41,477 nucleotides of DNA from Betaproteobacteria bacterium (GTDB lineage Bacteria; Pseudomonadota; Gammaproteobacteria; Burkholderiales; SG8-41), in the NCBI GenBank assembly GCA_016192825.1, contig JACPTK010000020.1:1-41477 (forward strand), read 5' to 3'. The notes beneath the pieces are model-generated. The model saw only the letters and a list, made by a program, of their open reading frames with translations. It searched no databases and was not told the origin of the DNA. This document shows, one piece after another, positions 1-7,580 of the stretch; position 1 is the first letter of the stretch, and every line of letters begins with the position of its first letter. The translations under genes were made by a program, and so were the position numbers.

Positions 1-2
1 AC

Positions 3-272
3 AATGGCGTTTACCGCGGCACCGACGTCAATCCGACCGGCGGCCCCGATGTGGCGCCCACCGTGTTCGTCAAGGGTGCACGCTATGACAAGCTGATGGA
101 GGCCTTCGGTGGCGTGGGCGTGCACGCCACGACCCCGGCCGAGTTGCGCAAGGCAATGGAAGAAGCCATCCGCTCGCGCAAGCCCACGCTCATCAATGCC
201 GTCATCGATGAAACCGCCGGCACCGAAAGCGGTCGTATCACGAGCCTGAATCCGAGCGCAAAAAAGAAATAG
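3..272 (+). CDS. oxc: Oxalyl-CoA decarboxylase, C-terminal fragment (5' end outside window)
   Basis: The frame is open from base 3 to a TAG at 270-272, giving the last 89 residues of a protein whose start lies outside the window. The text (NGVYRGTDVNPTGG..., VFVKGARYDKLMEAFGG, then a stretch ending in KPTLINAVIDE) matches the C-terminal part of the thiamine-diphosphate enzyme oxalyl-CoA decarboxylase, which converts oxalyl-CoA to formyl-CoA and CO2 in the cytoplasm. The next gene is formyl-CoA transferase, its partner in oxalate catabolism, which strongly supports the call. Related ThDP decarboxylases such as acetolactate synthase share this fold, but the pairing with frc makes oxc the best reading. 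Confidence 0.85.
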   Translation, partial: NGVYRGTDVNPTGGPDVAPTVFVKGARYDKLMEAFGGVGVHATTPAELRKAMEEAIRSRKPTLINAVIDETAGTESGRITSLNPSAKKK

Positions 273-284
273 GAGGCTGACAAT

Positions 285-305
285 ATGAGGGGATACTCCC
301 CTCAT
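285..305. other. Perfect hairpin between oxc and frc
   Basis: ATGAGGGGA and TCCCCTCAT form a perfect 9-bp stem with a 3-base loop, 12 bases after the oxc stop. No T-run follows directly (a T6 run lies about 27 bases downstream), so it is not a clear intrinsic terminator. It could stabilise the oxc transcript or reduce read-through into frc. Confidence 0.4.
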
Positions 306-501
306 GCTCCCCTACATCAGGGCCCCTGGCGTCTTTTTTCCGAGGGGCTCTAAGTACCCTGGTTCGTAAGTTCGGCAACGTATCTATGCCAGTGAGTCCC
401 GGTGGACATCCGTTGCCATATTTATGAAAACGGGTACTAAGTAAACGTTGAGCAAGGGCAGGTCGCCTTTCATCTGCCGCAGAGTTTTTTTGGAGATCAG
501 A

Positions 502-1773
502 ATGGAAGCACTCAAGGGAATCCGCATACTCGACATGTCGCACGTGCAGGCGGGGCCCACGTGCTCACAACTGCTCGCGTGGATGGGAGCGGACGTGATC
601 AAGTTCGAGAATCCTGCGGGTGACGCGACGCGCGGGCAGTTGCGCGACGTGCCGAACGCCGACAGCCTGTACTTCACGATGCTCAATTGCAACAAGCGCT
701 CGATCACGGTCAACATGAAGAGCACCGAGGGCAAGCAGGTATTCGTCGAGTTGCTCAACAAGTGCGACATCGTTATGGAGAACTTCGGTCCCGGCGTGCT
801 CGACCGCTTCGGCTTTCCGTGGGAGAAAATCCGCGAGATCAATCCGCGAATCGTGATGGGCTCGATCAAGGGCTTCGGCTCCACCGGCCCGTACGCTCAG
901 TTCAAGGCCTACGAAAACGTGGCGCAGGCGATGGGCGGCGCAATGAGCACCACGGGCGTGCCCGACGGCCCGCCGTTCGTCACCGGCGCCCAGATCGGCG
1001 ATACCGGCACCGGCCTGCACCTCGCGATCGGCCTGCTCGCGGCATTGCGCCAGCGCGACCGCACCGGCAAGGGCCAGTACGTCGAAGTGGCGATGATGGA
1101 CGGGATCATGAACCTGTGCCGGGTCAAGTTCCGCGACCATCAGCGCCTGACGCGCGGCCCGCTGGCGGAGTACTCGGTGGGCACGCACAAGGGCATGGGC
1201 GCGGTGCCGCGCGCGGGCAACGACTCGGGCGGCGGCCAGCTTGGCAACGCGGTGCGCTGCAAGCCTGGCGGGCCGAACGACTTCCTCTACATCGTGGTGC
1301 AGGAGGCGGTGTGGAACGCGCTCGCCCAGCGCATCGGACCGGAGGTCGGCATGCCGGATCTGGCGACCGATCCCAAGTTCGCCAAGGTCGCGGATCGGCG
1401 CGCGAACCAGAACGACATGTGGGAGATCATCGGCGAGTTCGCGCTCAAGTACAGCAAGCGCGAGCTGATGGCGATCCTCAATCCGCTCGACGTGCCCTGC
1501 GGGCCGGTCATGTCGACCGAGGACCTGACGCACGACGAGCACGTGCGTGGCCGTCAGATGTGGGTCGAGCTCGACCACCCGCAGCGCGGCAAATGGTGGA
1601 ACGTCGGCATGCCGATCAAGCTGTCGGATTCCCCGGCCGACATCGCGCGCTCGCCGCTGCTCGGCGAGCACACTGAGGAGATCCTCAGAGAGGTCCTCGG
1701 CTACAGCGAGGAAAAGATCGCGCAGCTGAAGGGCAAGGGCGCATTCTCGACGCCGCCCAAGAAGGCCGCTTGA
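502..1773 (+). CDS. frc: Formyl-CoA:oxalate CoA-transferase
   Basis: This 423-residue class III CoA-transferase moves CoA from formyl-CoA to oxalate, making the oxalyl-CoA used by oxc and releasing formate. The ATG at 502 is preferred over an upstream start at 448 because TGGAG sits 7 bases before it and the protein then begins with the family-typical MEALKGIRILDMSHVQAGP. The catalytic aspartate (Asp169 in the Oxalobacter enzyme) corresponds to D167 in GAQIGDTGTGLHL. The glycine loop that closes over the active site is seen as SGGGQLGNA. Length matches the family (about 428). It follows oxc by 229 bases on the same strand, so it may be co-transcribed or have its own promoter. Confidence 0.92.
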   Translation: MEALKGIRILDMSHVQAGPTCSQLLAWMGADVIKFENPAGDATRGQLRDVPNADSLYFTMLNCNKRSITVNMKSTEGKQVFVELLNKCDIVMENFGPGVLDRFGFPWEKIREINPRIVMGSIKGFGSTGPYAQFKAYENVAQAMGGAMSTTGVPDGPPFVTGAQIGDTGTGLHLAIGLLAALRQRDRTGKGQYVEVAMMDGIMNLCRVKFRDHQRLTRGPLAEYSVGTHKGMGAVPRAGNDSGGGQLGNAVRCKPGGPNDFLYIVVQEAVWNALAQRIGPEVGMPDLATDPKFAKVADRRANQNDMWEIIGEFALKYSKRELMAILNPLDVPCGPVMSTEDLTHDEHVRGRQMWVELDHPQRGKWWNVGMPIKLSDSPADIARSPLLGEHTEEILREVLGYSEEKIAQLKGKGAFSTPPKKAA

Positions 1774-1900
1774 GCGGAGCGCTCGCGCGCCCGGTCAGCT
1801 CGCGGCGCGTCGGAACGGACGGGTAGGGCGCGGGAGGCGCAACGCCCGCATCCTGATCTGCCGTTCAACGCGCCGTCTCATTTGAAACGGAGACGAAAAC

Positions 1901-2833
1901 ATGAAGATTGCGATCGTCGGTCAGCAGGATTTCGGAAAAGCGGTGCTGGAGGCGTTTCTCGCCCGCAAGGACGAGGTCGCCGGCGTGTTCTGCGCGCCGG
2001 AGAAGCCCGGCGCGAAGGCCGATCCCGTGCGGGCGGCGGCCGAGGAGAAGGGGCTCAAGGTATTCCAGTTCAAATCGCTGCGGGACGCCGAGGCGCACGA
2101 GGCCCTGAAGCGCCTCAAGGTTGACATCGGCATCATGGCCTACGTGCTGCAGTTCGCGCCAGACAGCCTGGTGAGGATCCCGCGCCTCGGCACCATCCAG
2201 TACCATCCCTCGCTGCTGCCCAAGTACCGCGGCCCGTCGTCCATCAACTGGCCGATCATCCGCGGCGACACCCGCACCGGCCTCACGATCTTCCGTCCCA
2301 CGGAGGGGCTCGACGAGGGCCCGGTCGTGCTGCAGAAGGAATGCGATATCGGGCCGGACGAGACGATCGGCGACGTCTATTTCAACAAGCTGTTCGCGAT
2401 GGGCGTGCACGCCATGCTGGAGGCGGCCGACCTGGTGCTCGCCGGCAAGCACCAGGAAACCGTTCAGGACGAATCGAAGGCCAGCTACGAGGGGTGGTGC
2501 CGGGAAGCCGAGGCCCGCATACACTGGGCGCACCACGTGGATTTCATCTATAACGTGATCCGCGGCTGCAATCCCGCCCCGGGCGCGTGGACCACGTTGA
2601 ACGGCAAGAAGCTTCAGATCTTCGACGCGCGCAAGCATTCCTTCCGCCGTTTCGCCGATGTGGTCGGCAAGGTAGGCGAGGTTTCCGGCGTCACCGAGAC
2701 GAGCTTCAAGGTCACCGCGCAGGGTGGCTTGATCGAAGTGCTGCGCGCGCGCGGCGAGGACGGCAAGAAGGTCTCCGGCGGGGAATTCGCGCGCGCCGCG
2801 GGCCTTGCCGCGGGCACCATACTCGGCAGCTGA
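1901..2833 (+). CDS. Formyltransferase-fold protein, 10-formyl-THF hydrolase/Fmt-like
   Basis: A 310-residue protein with the formyl-transferase fold (residues about 1-180) and a Formyl_trans_C-like tail (about 205-305). Seen are the HPSLLPKYRGPSSINWP segment, containing the catalytic His, and GLDEGPVVLQKE, with the catalytic Asp. These match the N-terminal hydrolase domain of 10-formyltetrahydrofolate dehydrogenase more closely than canonical Fmt; the aldehyde dehydrogenase domain of that enzyme is absent. CGGAG lies 11 bases before the ATG. It sits 127 bases after frc on the same strand, so it may handle the formyl group or formate released from oxalate through tetrahydrofolate. The substrate is inferred. 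A second methionyl-tRNA formyltransferase cannot be excluded. Confidence 0.75.
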   Translation: MKIAIVGQQDFGKAVLEAFLARKDEVAGVFCAPEKPGAKADPVRAAAEEKGLKVFQFKSLRDAEAHEALKRLKVDIGIMAYVLQFAPDSLVRIPRLGTIQYHPSLLPKYRGPSSINWPIIRGDTRTGLTIFRPTEGLDEGPVVLQKECDIGPDETIGDVYFNKLFAMGVHAMLEAADLVLAGKHQETVQDESKASYEGWCREAEARIHWAHHVDFIYNVIRGCNPAPGAWTTLNGKKLQIFDARKHSFRRFADVVGKVGEVSGVTETSFKVTAQGGLIEVLRARGEDGKKVSGGEFARAAGLAAGTILGS

Positions 2834-3152
2834 TTCCCCGGGCCCGCATCGTGGCGCGATTACGGGCCACGCTGTTGATTCACTGGGTCTAATCGCGCGT
2901 TCGCGCCCCGGCGCGACATCGCCCGGACCCCTGGTGCCGCAGAATCGGGCCGCCCTGGCAGCGTGTCGGACTTATGTGTCGGACAGGCTGCTAGTCCATT
3001 CGGTCACGCCTGCCGCCGTAATATCCTGTATTCATGGGAAGTTTGATCCATCACTTGCCAGAAAAACATATACTTTTCCGATAAATATCGTAGAATTGAT
3101 GAGTGAAAAACGGTAACCCGCTAGAAAAGAAAAACAAAATGCAGGGACAGGG
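2834..3152. other. Intergenic region before the signalling block
   Basis: No convincing gene is present. It holds a lone hairpin repeat at 2958-2991 and, from about 3050 to 3140, a markedly AT-rich stretch (several A runs and a CGATAAATATCG palindrome). This is the most likely promoter region for the long + strand block starting at 3153. I could not pick a clear -35/-10 pair. Confidence 0.5.
2958..2991. repeat. Solitary REP-like hairpin (type A, degenerate)
   Basis: GCAGCGTGTCGGAC...GTCGGACAGGCTGC pairs at 12 of 14 positions and is followed by TAG in a CTAG (2991-2994). It matches one outer hairpin of the composite elements elsewhere in the window (AGCAGCCTGTCGGA...TCCGACAGGCTGCT). No inner inverted repeat or second hairpin is seen here, so it is a solo or decayed copy. 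Confidence 0.7.
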
Positions 3153-5780
3153 ATGAAAAAACTCGACTTTTGGCGAGCCGACTGGTTTCTCGGGGTCGTG
3201 GTCGCGCTGCTGGTCCTCGTCATGTCCGGCCGGGACCTGATCCAGAGCCTCGAGCGCAAGGTCTACGACCTGGGCGTGCAGGCCACCGCGCGCGAGCCGC
3301 TGAAGGACATCCACGTCATCGTCATCGACGAGCAATCGCTGGAGAAGATCGGACGCTGGCCGTGGTCGCGGGAGATCCTCGCCAGGATGACCGACCTGCT
3401 GGCGGGCGCCAAGCCGAAGGTGATCGGCAGCACGGTGCTGCTCAGCGAGCCGCAGATCGACAGCGGTTATCAGCACATCCTCAGGCTGATCGAGTTCGCC
3501 GAAAAATCAGCGGCCAGCTCCCAACCCGGCGCCGACCCCGGCGCGCCCGCCACCGCGCCCTCCGGTGAGCTCGCGCAGTTCGTCGGGCTGCTGAAGGAGG
3601 CCGAGCAGTCGCTCAACACCGATCGCAAGCTCGCCGGGAGCTACGCCAAGGCGGGTAACGTCATCCTGCCGATGCTGTTCCGGATCGCCGAGCCGCGCGG
3701 CAAGCCCGACAAGGCGCTTCCCGACTTCGTCCTGAAGAACGCGATACCCCAGGCGGGTGGCGGGGACGCGGCGCTGCCCACCGACCGGATCGAGATTCCG
3801 ATCGAGAATCTGGGCAAGGCCGCCGCGGGGCTCGGCCATCTCAACGCGAACCCGGACGTCGACGGCGCCGTCCGCACCGAGCCGCTCGTGCTCGGGCACT
3901 TCGGCAGGATATTTCCCTCCCTGTCCATGGTGATTGCGGCGAAATACCTCAACCTGGGTCCCGCGGACATCAAGGTCCACGCGGGCGAGGGGGTTTCCCT
4001 CGGCAAGCTGCGAATCGGCACCGACCCGGCGCTGCAGATGTACACCTATTTCTACCACGATCGCGACGGTCGCCCCGCCTTCCGCGTCGATTCGTTCTAC
4101 GATGTCCTCAACGGCAAGATCCAGGCCGATACCTACCGCGACAAGATCGTGCTGATCGGCGCGACGGCCGCCGGACTGGCGGGCACCACGGTGACGCCCG
4201 TCTCGCCCGCGATGCCGTCGGTGCTGACGCTTGCGCATTCGGTGTCGTCCATCCTTCAGGAGCATTTCTTCGTCGCGCCGACGTGGGGCTGGATCGTGGA
4301 ACGGCTCGCGCTCCTGCTCGTAGCGCTTTACCTGATCCTGGTGCTGCCGCGGCTCAAGGCCGCCGCCGCGGGCCTGTTGAGCCTGGGAATCGGCGTTGCT
4401 CTGATCGTCGCGCACTTCGCGCTGATGGCGGCGCAACTGATGTGGCTGCAGCTGATGGCCCCGGTGGTGCTGCTCGCCATCGGCTACGCGGCGCTGATCA
4501 GCAAGCGCTTCCTCGTCACCGAGCGCGGCAAGGAGAAGCTCGACATCGAGTCGGCCCAGAGCAACCGCATGCTGGGGCTGGCCTACCAGGGGCAGGGGCA
4601 GCTCGACACCGCCTTCGACTGCTTCAGGAAGCTCCCGATCGACGACGGCGTGATGGACCTGCTCTACAACCTGGCGCTCGATTTCGAGCGCAAGCGGCAG
4701 TTCAACAAGGCGGAGTCGGTATTCCGGTTCATGGCGGATTACAACCCGAAGTTCCGCGACCTGGAAAGCCGGTTGAACCGCGCCAAGGCGATGTCGGAAA
4801 CCGTGATCCTGGGAGGCGCCGGCGGCGGGCACCCCGGCGGCACGGTCATCCTGCCTGGCGGCGGCGTCGAAAAGCCCATGCTCGGGCGCTATCAGGTCCA
4901 GAAGGAGCTCGGCAAGGGCGCGATGGGCATCGTCTATCTCGGCAAGGATCCCAAGATCGGGCGCGTGGTGGCGATCAAGACCATGGCGCTGTCGCAGGAA
5001 TTCGAGGCCGATGAACTGAAGGACGTGATGGAGCGTTTTTTTCGCGAGGCCGAAACCGCGGGCCGGCTGACCCATCCCCATATCGTGACGATTTACGATG
5101 CGGGCGAAGAGCACGATCTCGCCTACATCGCCATGGAATTTCTCAAAGGCAAGGACCTGGTGCCTTACGTCAAGCCCGACAAGCTGCTGCCGCTTGCCAC
5201 GGTGCTGTCGATCTTCGCGCGCGTCGCGGAGGCCCTCGCCTACGCGCACAAGAACAACGTCGTGCATCGCGACATCAAGCCCGCCAACATCATGTACGAG
5301 CTGGAAAGCGATACCGTGAAAGTCACCGACTTCGGCATCGCGCGCATCACCGACTCGTCCAAGACCAAGACCGGCATGGTGCTCGGCACGCCTTCCTACA
5401 TGTCGCCCGAGCAGCTCGCCGGCAAGAAAATCGAGGGGCGCTCGGACCTGTTTTCGCTGGGGGTGGCGCTGTACCAGATGACGTGCGGGCGCCTGCCGTT
5501 CGAGGGCGAGTCGATGGCCCAGCTCATGTTCAAGATCGCCAACGAAGCGCACGCGGACGTCCGGACGCACAACCCGAAGCTGCCGGCATGCGTGGCGGCG
5601 ATCGTGAACAAGTCGCTTGCCAAGAACCCCGATCAGCGCTATCAGGACGGCGAGCAGATGGCCAAGGCGCTGCGGCTCTGCCTGCAGAGCCTGTCGGCCG
5701 CGCCGCGCCCGGCGGCCGCGCCACGCCCGGCGGCCGCGCCGGCGCCGGCGGCGCCGGCGGCGCCGGCCACGAGCTCATAG
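3153..5780 (+). CDS. CHASE2-domain membrane Ser/Thr protein kinase
   Basis: An 875-residue transmembrane kinase. Order: N-terminal membrane segment (about 10-28), periplasmic CHASE2 sensor (about 30-360), a cluster of hydrophobic helices (about 375-450), a TPR-like stretch (about 465-540), then a Hanks-type kinase domain (about 576-840) and an Ala/Pro tail. The kinase has the glycine loop GKGAMGIVYLG, Lys609 in VAIKTM, HRD at 705-707 (VVHRDIKPANIMYE), DFG at 726-728 and the GTPSYMSPEQL activation segment. It should therefore be active. The periplasmic ligand is unknown. GGGACAGGG precedes the ATG. A PP2C phosphatase begins 10 bases after it and an FHA protein follows, forming a kinase/phosphatase/phospho-reader set. 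Confidence 0.93.
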   Translation: MKKLDFWRADWFLGVVVALLVLVMSGRDLIQSLERKVYDLGVQATAREPLKDIHVIVIDEQSLEKIGRWPWSREILARMTDLLAGAKPKVIGSTVLLSEPQIDSGYQHILRLIEFAEKSAASSQPGADPGAPATAPSGELAQFVGLLKEAEQSLNTDRKLAGSYAKAGNVILPMLFRIAEPRGKPDKALPDFVLKNAIPQAGGGDAALPTDRIEIPIENLGKAAAGLGHLNANPDVDGAVRTEPLVLGHFGRIFPSLSMVIAAKYLNLGPADIKVHAGEGVSLGKLRIGTDPALQMYTYFYHDRDGRPAFRVDSFYDVLNGKIQADTYRDKIVLIGATAAGLAGTTVTPVSPAMPSVLTLAHSVSSILQEHFFVAPTWGWIVERLALLLVALYLILVLPRLKAAAAGLLSLGIGVALIVAHFALMAAQLMWLQLMAPVVLLAIGYAALISKRFLVTERGKEKLDIESAQSNRMLGLAYQGQGQLDTAFDCFRKLPIDDGVMDLLYNLALDFERKRQFNKAESVFRFMADYNPKFRDLESRLNRAKAMSETVILGGAGGGHPGGTVILPGGGVEKPMLGRYQVQKELGKGAMGIVYLGKDPKIGRVVAIKTMALSQEFEADELKDVMERFFREAETAGRLTHPHIVTIYDAGEEHDLAYIAMEFLKGKDLVPYVKPDKLLPLATVLSIFARVAEALAYAHKNNVVHRDIKPANIMYELESDTVKVTDFGIARITDSSKTKTGMVLGTPSYMSPEQLAGKKIEGRSDLFSLGVALYQMTCGRLPFEGESMAQLMFKIANEAHADVRTHNPKLPACVAAIVNKSLAKNPDQRYQDGEQMAKALRLCLQSLSAAPRPAAAPRPAAAPAPAAPAAPATSS

Positions 5781-5789
5781 GGGAAAGCG

Positions 5790-6605
5790 ATGATCGATCT
5801 GCGATCCGCGCTCGAAATAGCGACGGCGACCCATTCCGGCATGGTGCGCTCGCACAACGAGGACAGCATCGCGGCCGACCAGGAGATCGGGCTGGCAGTG
5901 CTGGCCGATGGCATGGGCGGCTACAACGCTGGAGAGGTCGCGAGCGGGATCGCGGTCGAACTGATCAAGACCGAGATGAAGAAAGTGCTCGCGGACAAGC
6001 GGCCCGAGGATCTGAACGGCCAGACCGCCGAGCAGCTGATTTCGGAACACGCGACACGCGCCAATTCCGCGATCTATAACGCTTCCCAGAGCCAGCCGCA
6101 GTATTCGGGCATGGGCACGACGTTGGTTGTCGCGCTGTGGCACGACAACCAGATGTCGGTCGGGCACATCGGCGATTCCCGGCTCTACCGCTTGCGCGGC
6201 GGGGCGCTCGGGCAGGTCACGCGCGACCACTCGTTGTTGCAGGAACAGATCGATAGCGGCATGATCACCAAGGAGCAAGCCAGGCACTCCCAGAACAAGA
6301 ACCTGGTGACGCGCGCCGTCGGCATCGATCCGGAGGTGGAGACGGAGGTTCATACGTATCCAGCGCAGCCGGGGGACATCTATCTGCTGTGCTCGGACGG
6401 CCTTTCCGACATGGTGACCGACGAGGACATTCAGCTGACGCTGGCTTCGCTGCAGGCGAACCTGCCGCTGGCGGCGCAGCAGCTGGTACAGCAGGCAAAC
6501 GACAACGGGGGGCGGGATAACATCTCGGTAATCCTGGTGCGGATCGTGAAGGATTTCCCGGCGCGCACGGGCTGGCGTGAAAAGTTGACGGGTTGGTTCA
6601 GATAG
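5790..6605 (+). CDS. PP2C-family Ser/Thr protein phosphatase
   Basis: A 271-residue soluble metal-dependent phosphatase that probably reverses phosphorylation by the kinase just upstream. Visible family motifs are SGMVRSHNEDS, VLADGMGGYNAGE (metal ligand D40, G41), GMGTTLVVA, IGDSRLYRLR, CSDGLSDMV (D203) and GGRDNISVI (D243). The metal-binding aspartates are all present, so catalysis is expected. Length is close to the bacterial Stp/PrpC type (about 240-260). GGGGAAAG lies just before the ATG, and the gap from the kinase is 9 bases, so the two are co-transcribed. Confidence 0.93.
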   Translation: MIDLRSALEIATATHSGMVRSHNEDSIAADQEIGLAVLADGMGGYNAGEVASGIAVELIKTEMKKVLADKRPEDLNGQTAEQLISEHATRANSAIYNASQSQPQYSGMGTTLVVALWHDNQMSVGHIGDSRLYRLRGGALGQVTRDHSLLQEQIDSGMITKEQARHSQNKNLVTRAVGIDPEVETEVHTYPAQPGDIYLLCSDGLSDMVTDEDIQLTLASLQANLPLAAQQLVQQANDNGGRDNISVILVRIVKDFPARTGWREKLTGWFR

Positions 6606-6622
6606 AAGGCGGGGATACCACC

Positions 6623-7408
6623 ATGGCGAAGTTGATTCTCAGTCTGGAAGGGTCGGTGATCAGGGAGATCCCACTCAACAAGGAGCGCGTGACCATCGGG
6701 CGCAAGCCGCAGAACGATATCCAGATCGAGAATCTGGCGGTGAGCGGCGAGCATGCCTGCATCGTCACCATTCTGAACGATTCGTTCCTGGAGGACCTGG
6801 GCAGCACCAACGGCACGACGGTCAACGGCAACCTGATCAAGAAGCACATCCTGCAGAACAACGACGTGATTGAGATCGGCAAGTACAAGATGAAATACGT
6901 GGTCGAAGCCGCTGCCGTCAGCGAGGCTCCGGCGGAGGATTTCGAGAAAACCATGGTGATGCGGTCGCCACCCAAGGTCGCGCCCACGGCCCCACCCAAG
7001 CCGGCAGCGGCGCCGGCAGCAGCCCCCGCGGCGGCCTCGCCCAAGCCGGCAGCAGCCCCGGCGGCAGCCCCGGCGGCGGCCCCACCCAAGCCGGCAGCGG
7101 CCCCGGCGGCGGCCCCACCCAAGCCGGCAGCGGCGGGATCGCAACTGCTTGCGGCGCTCCAGATCCTGACCGGTTCGAGCGCAGGCAGGGAGATCGAGCT
7201 CACCAAGAATCTCACCACGCTCGGCAAGCCGGGATTGCAGGTCGCGGTTATCACGCGGCGGCCGCAGGGCTATTTCATCACCCACGTCGAGGGCGCCAGC
7301 TTCCCCGTCGTCAACGGCAAGACGCTCGACGCGCAGGCCCGCCCGCTCAACGATCACGACGTGATCGAGCTGGCGGGCGTGAAGATGGAGTTTTTCGTCA
7401 AGAAATAA
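6623..7408 (+). CDS. FHA-domain phosphothreonine-binding protein
   Basis: A 261-residue cytoplasmic adaptor. The ATG at 6623 follows AAGGCGGGG and lies 17 bases after the phosphatase stop; a TTG at 6593 inside the phosphatase gene is in frame but less likely. FHA domain at about 5-95 with the expected phospho-binding residues: GR at 26-27, SGEH at 41-44 and GSTNGTTVNG at 60-69. A linker of Ala/Pro/Lys repeats (about 115-170) leads to a second FHA-like sandwich (about 180-260) that lacks a clear GR...SxxH set and so may not bind phosphothreonine. T110 in EKTMVMR is a plausible phospho-acceptor for the neighbouring kinase, by analogy with GarA/FhaA-type proteins (inference). Confidence 0.9.
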   Translation: MAKLILSLEGSVIREIPLNKERVTIGRKPQNDIQIENLAVSGEHACIVTILNDSFLEDLGSTNGTTVNGNLIKKHILQNNDVIEIGKYKMKYVVEAAAVSEAPAEDFEKTMVMRSPPKVAPTAPPKPAAAPAAAPAAASPKPAAAPAAAPAAAPPKPAAAPAAAPPKPAAAGSQLLAALQILTGSSAGREIELTKNLTTLGKPGLQVAVITRRPQGYFITHVEGASFPVVNGKTLDAQARPLNDHDVIELAGVKMEFFVKK

Positions 7409-7580
7409 GTGGGTCGGCGGGCCGGAAACGCGCGCTCCCGCCAGAACGCGCCCGTCACCGCCGCCACCGTAGCGGGGCACCGGTCCCGGGCATGTGAACC
7501 GCGCCCGGCCGGCGCGTCGGGCGCGGGCCGTTGACTGATGGAAAAACATACATGAATCGCGGCGGGCAGGGGATGTCGGT

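Noticed and set aside
2805-3116. Small open frame in the gap before the kinase gene.
   Set aside because: It overlaps the upstream gene end and a hairpin repeat, with no ribosome site and no protein-like composition.
6960-7135. Dense CCCAAGCCGGCAGCGGC-type repeats resembling a repeat array.
   Set aside because: They are in frame inside the FHA gene and encode its Ala/Pro/Lys linker; no spacers of regular size, so not CRISPR or a regulatory array.
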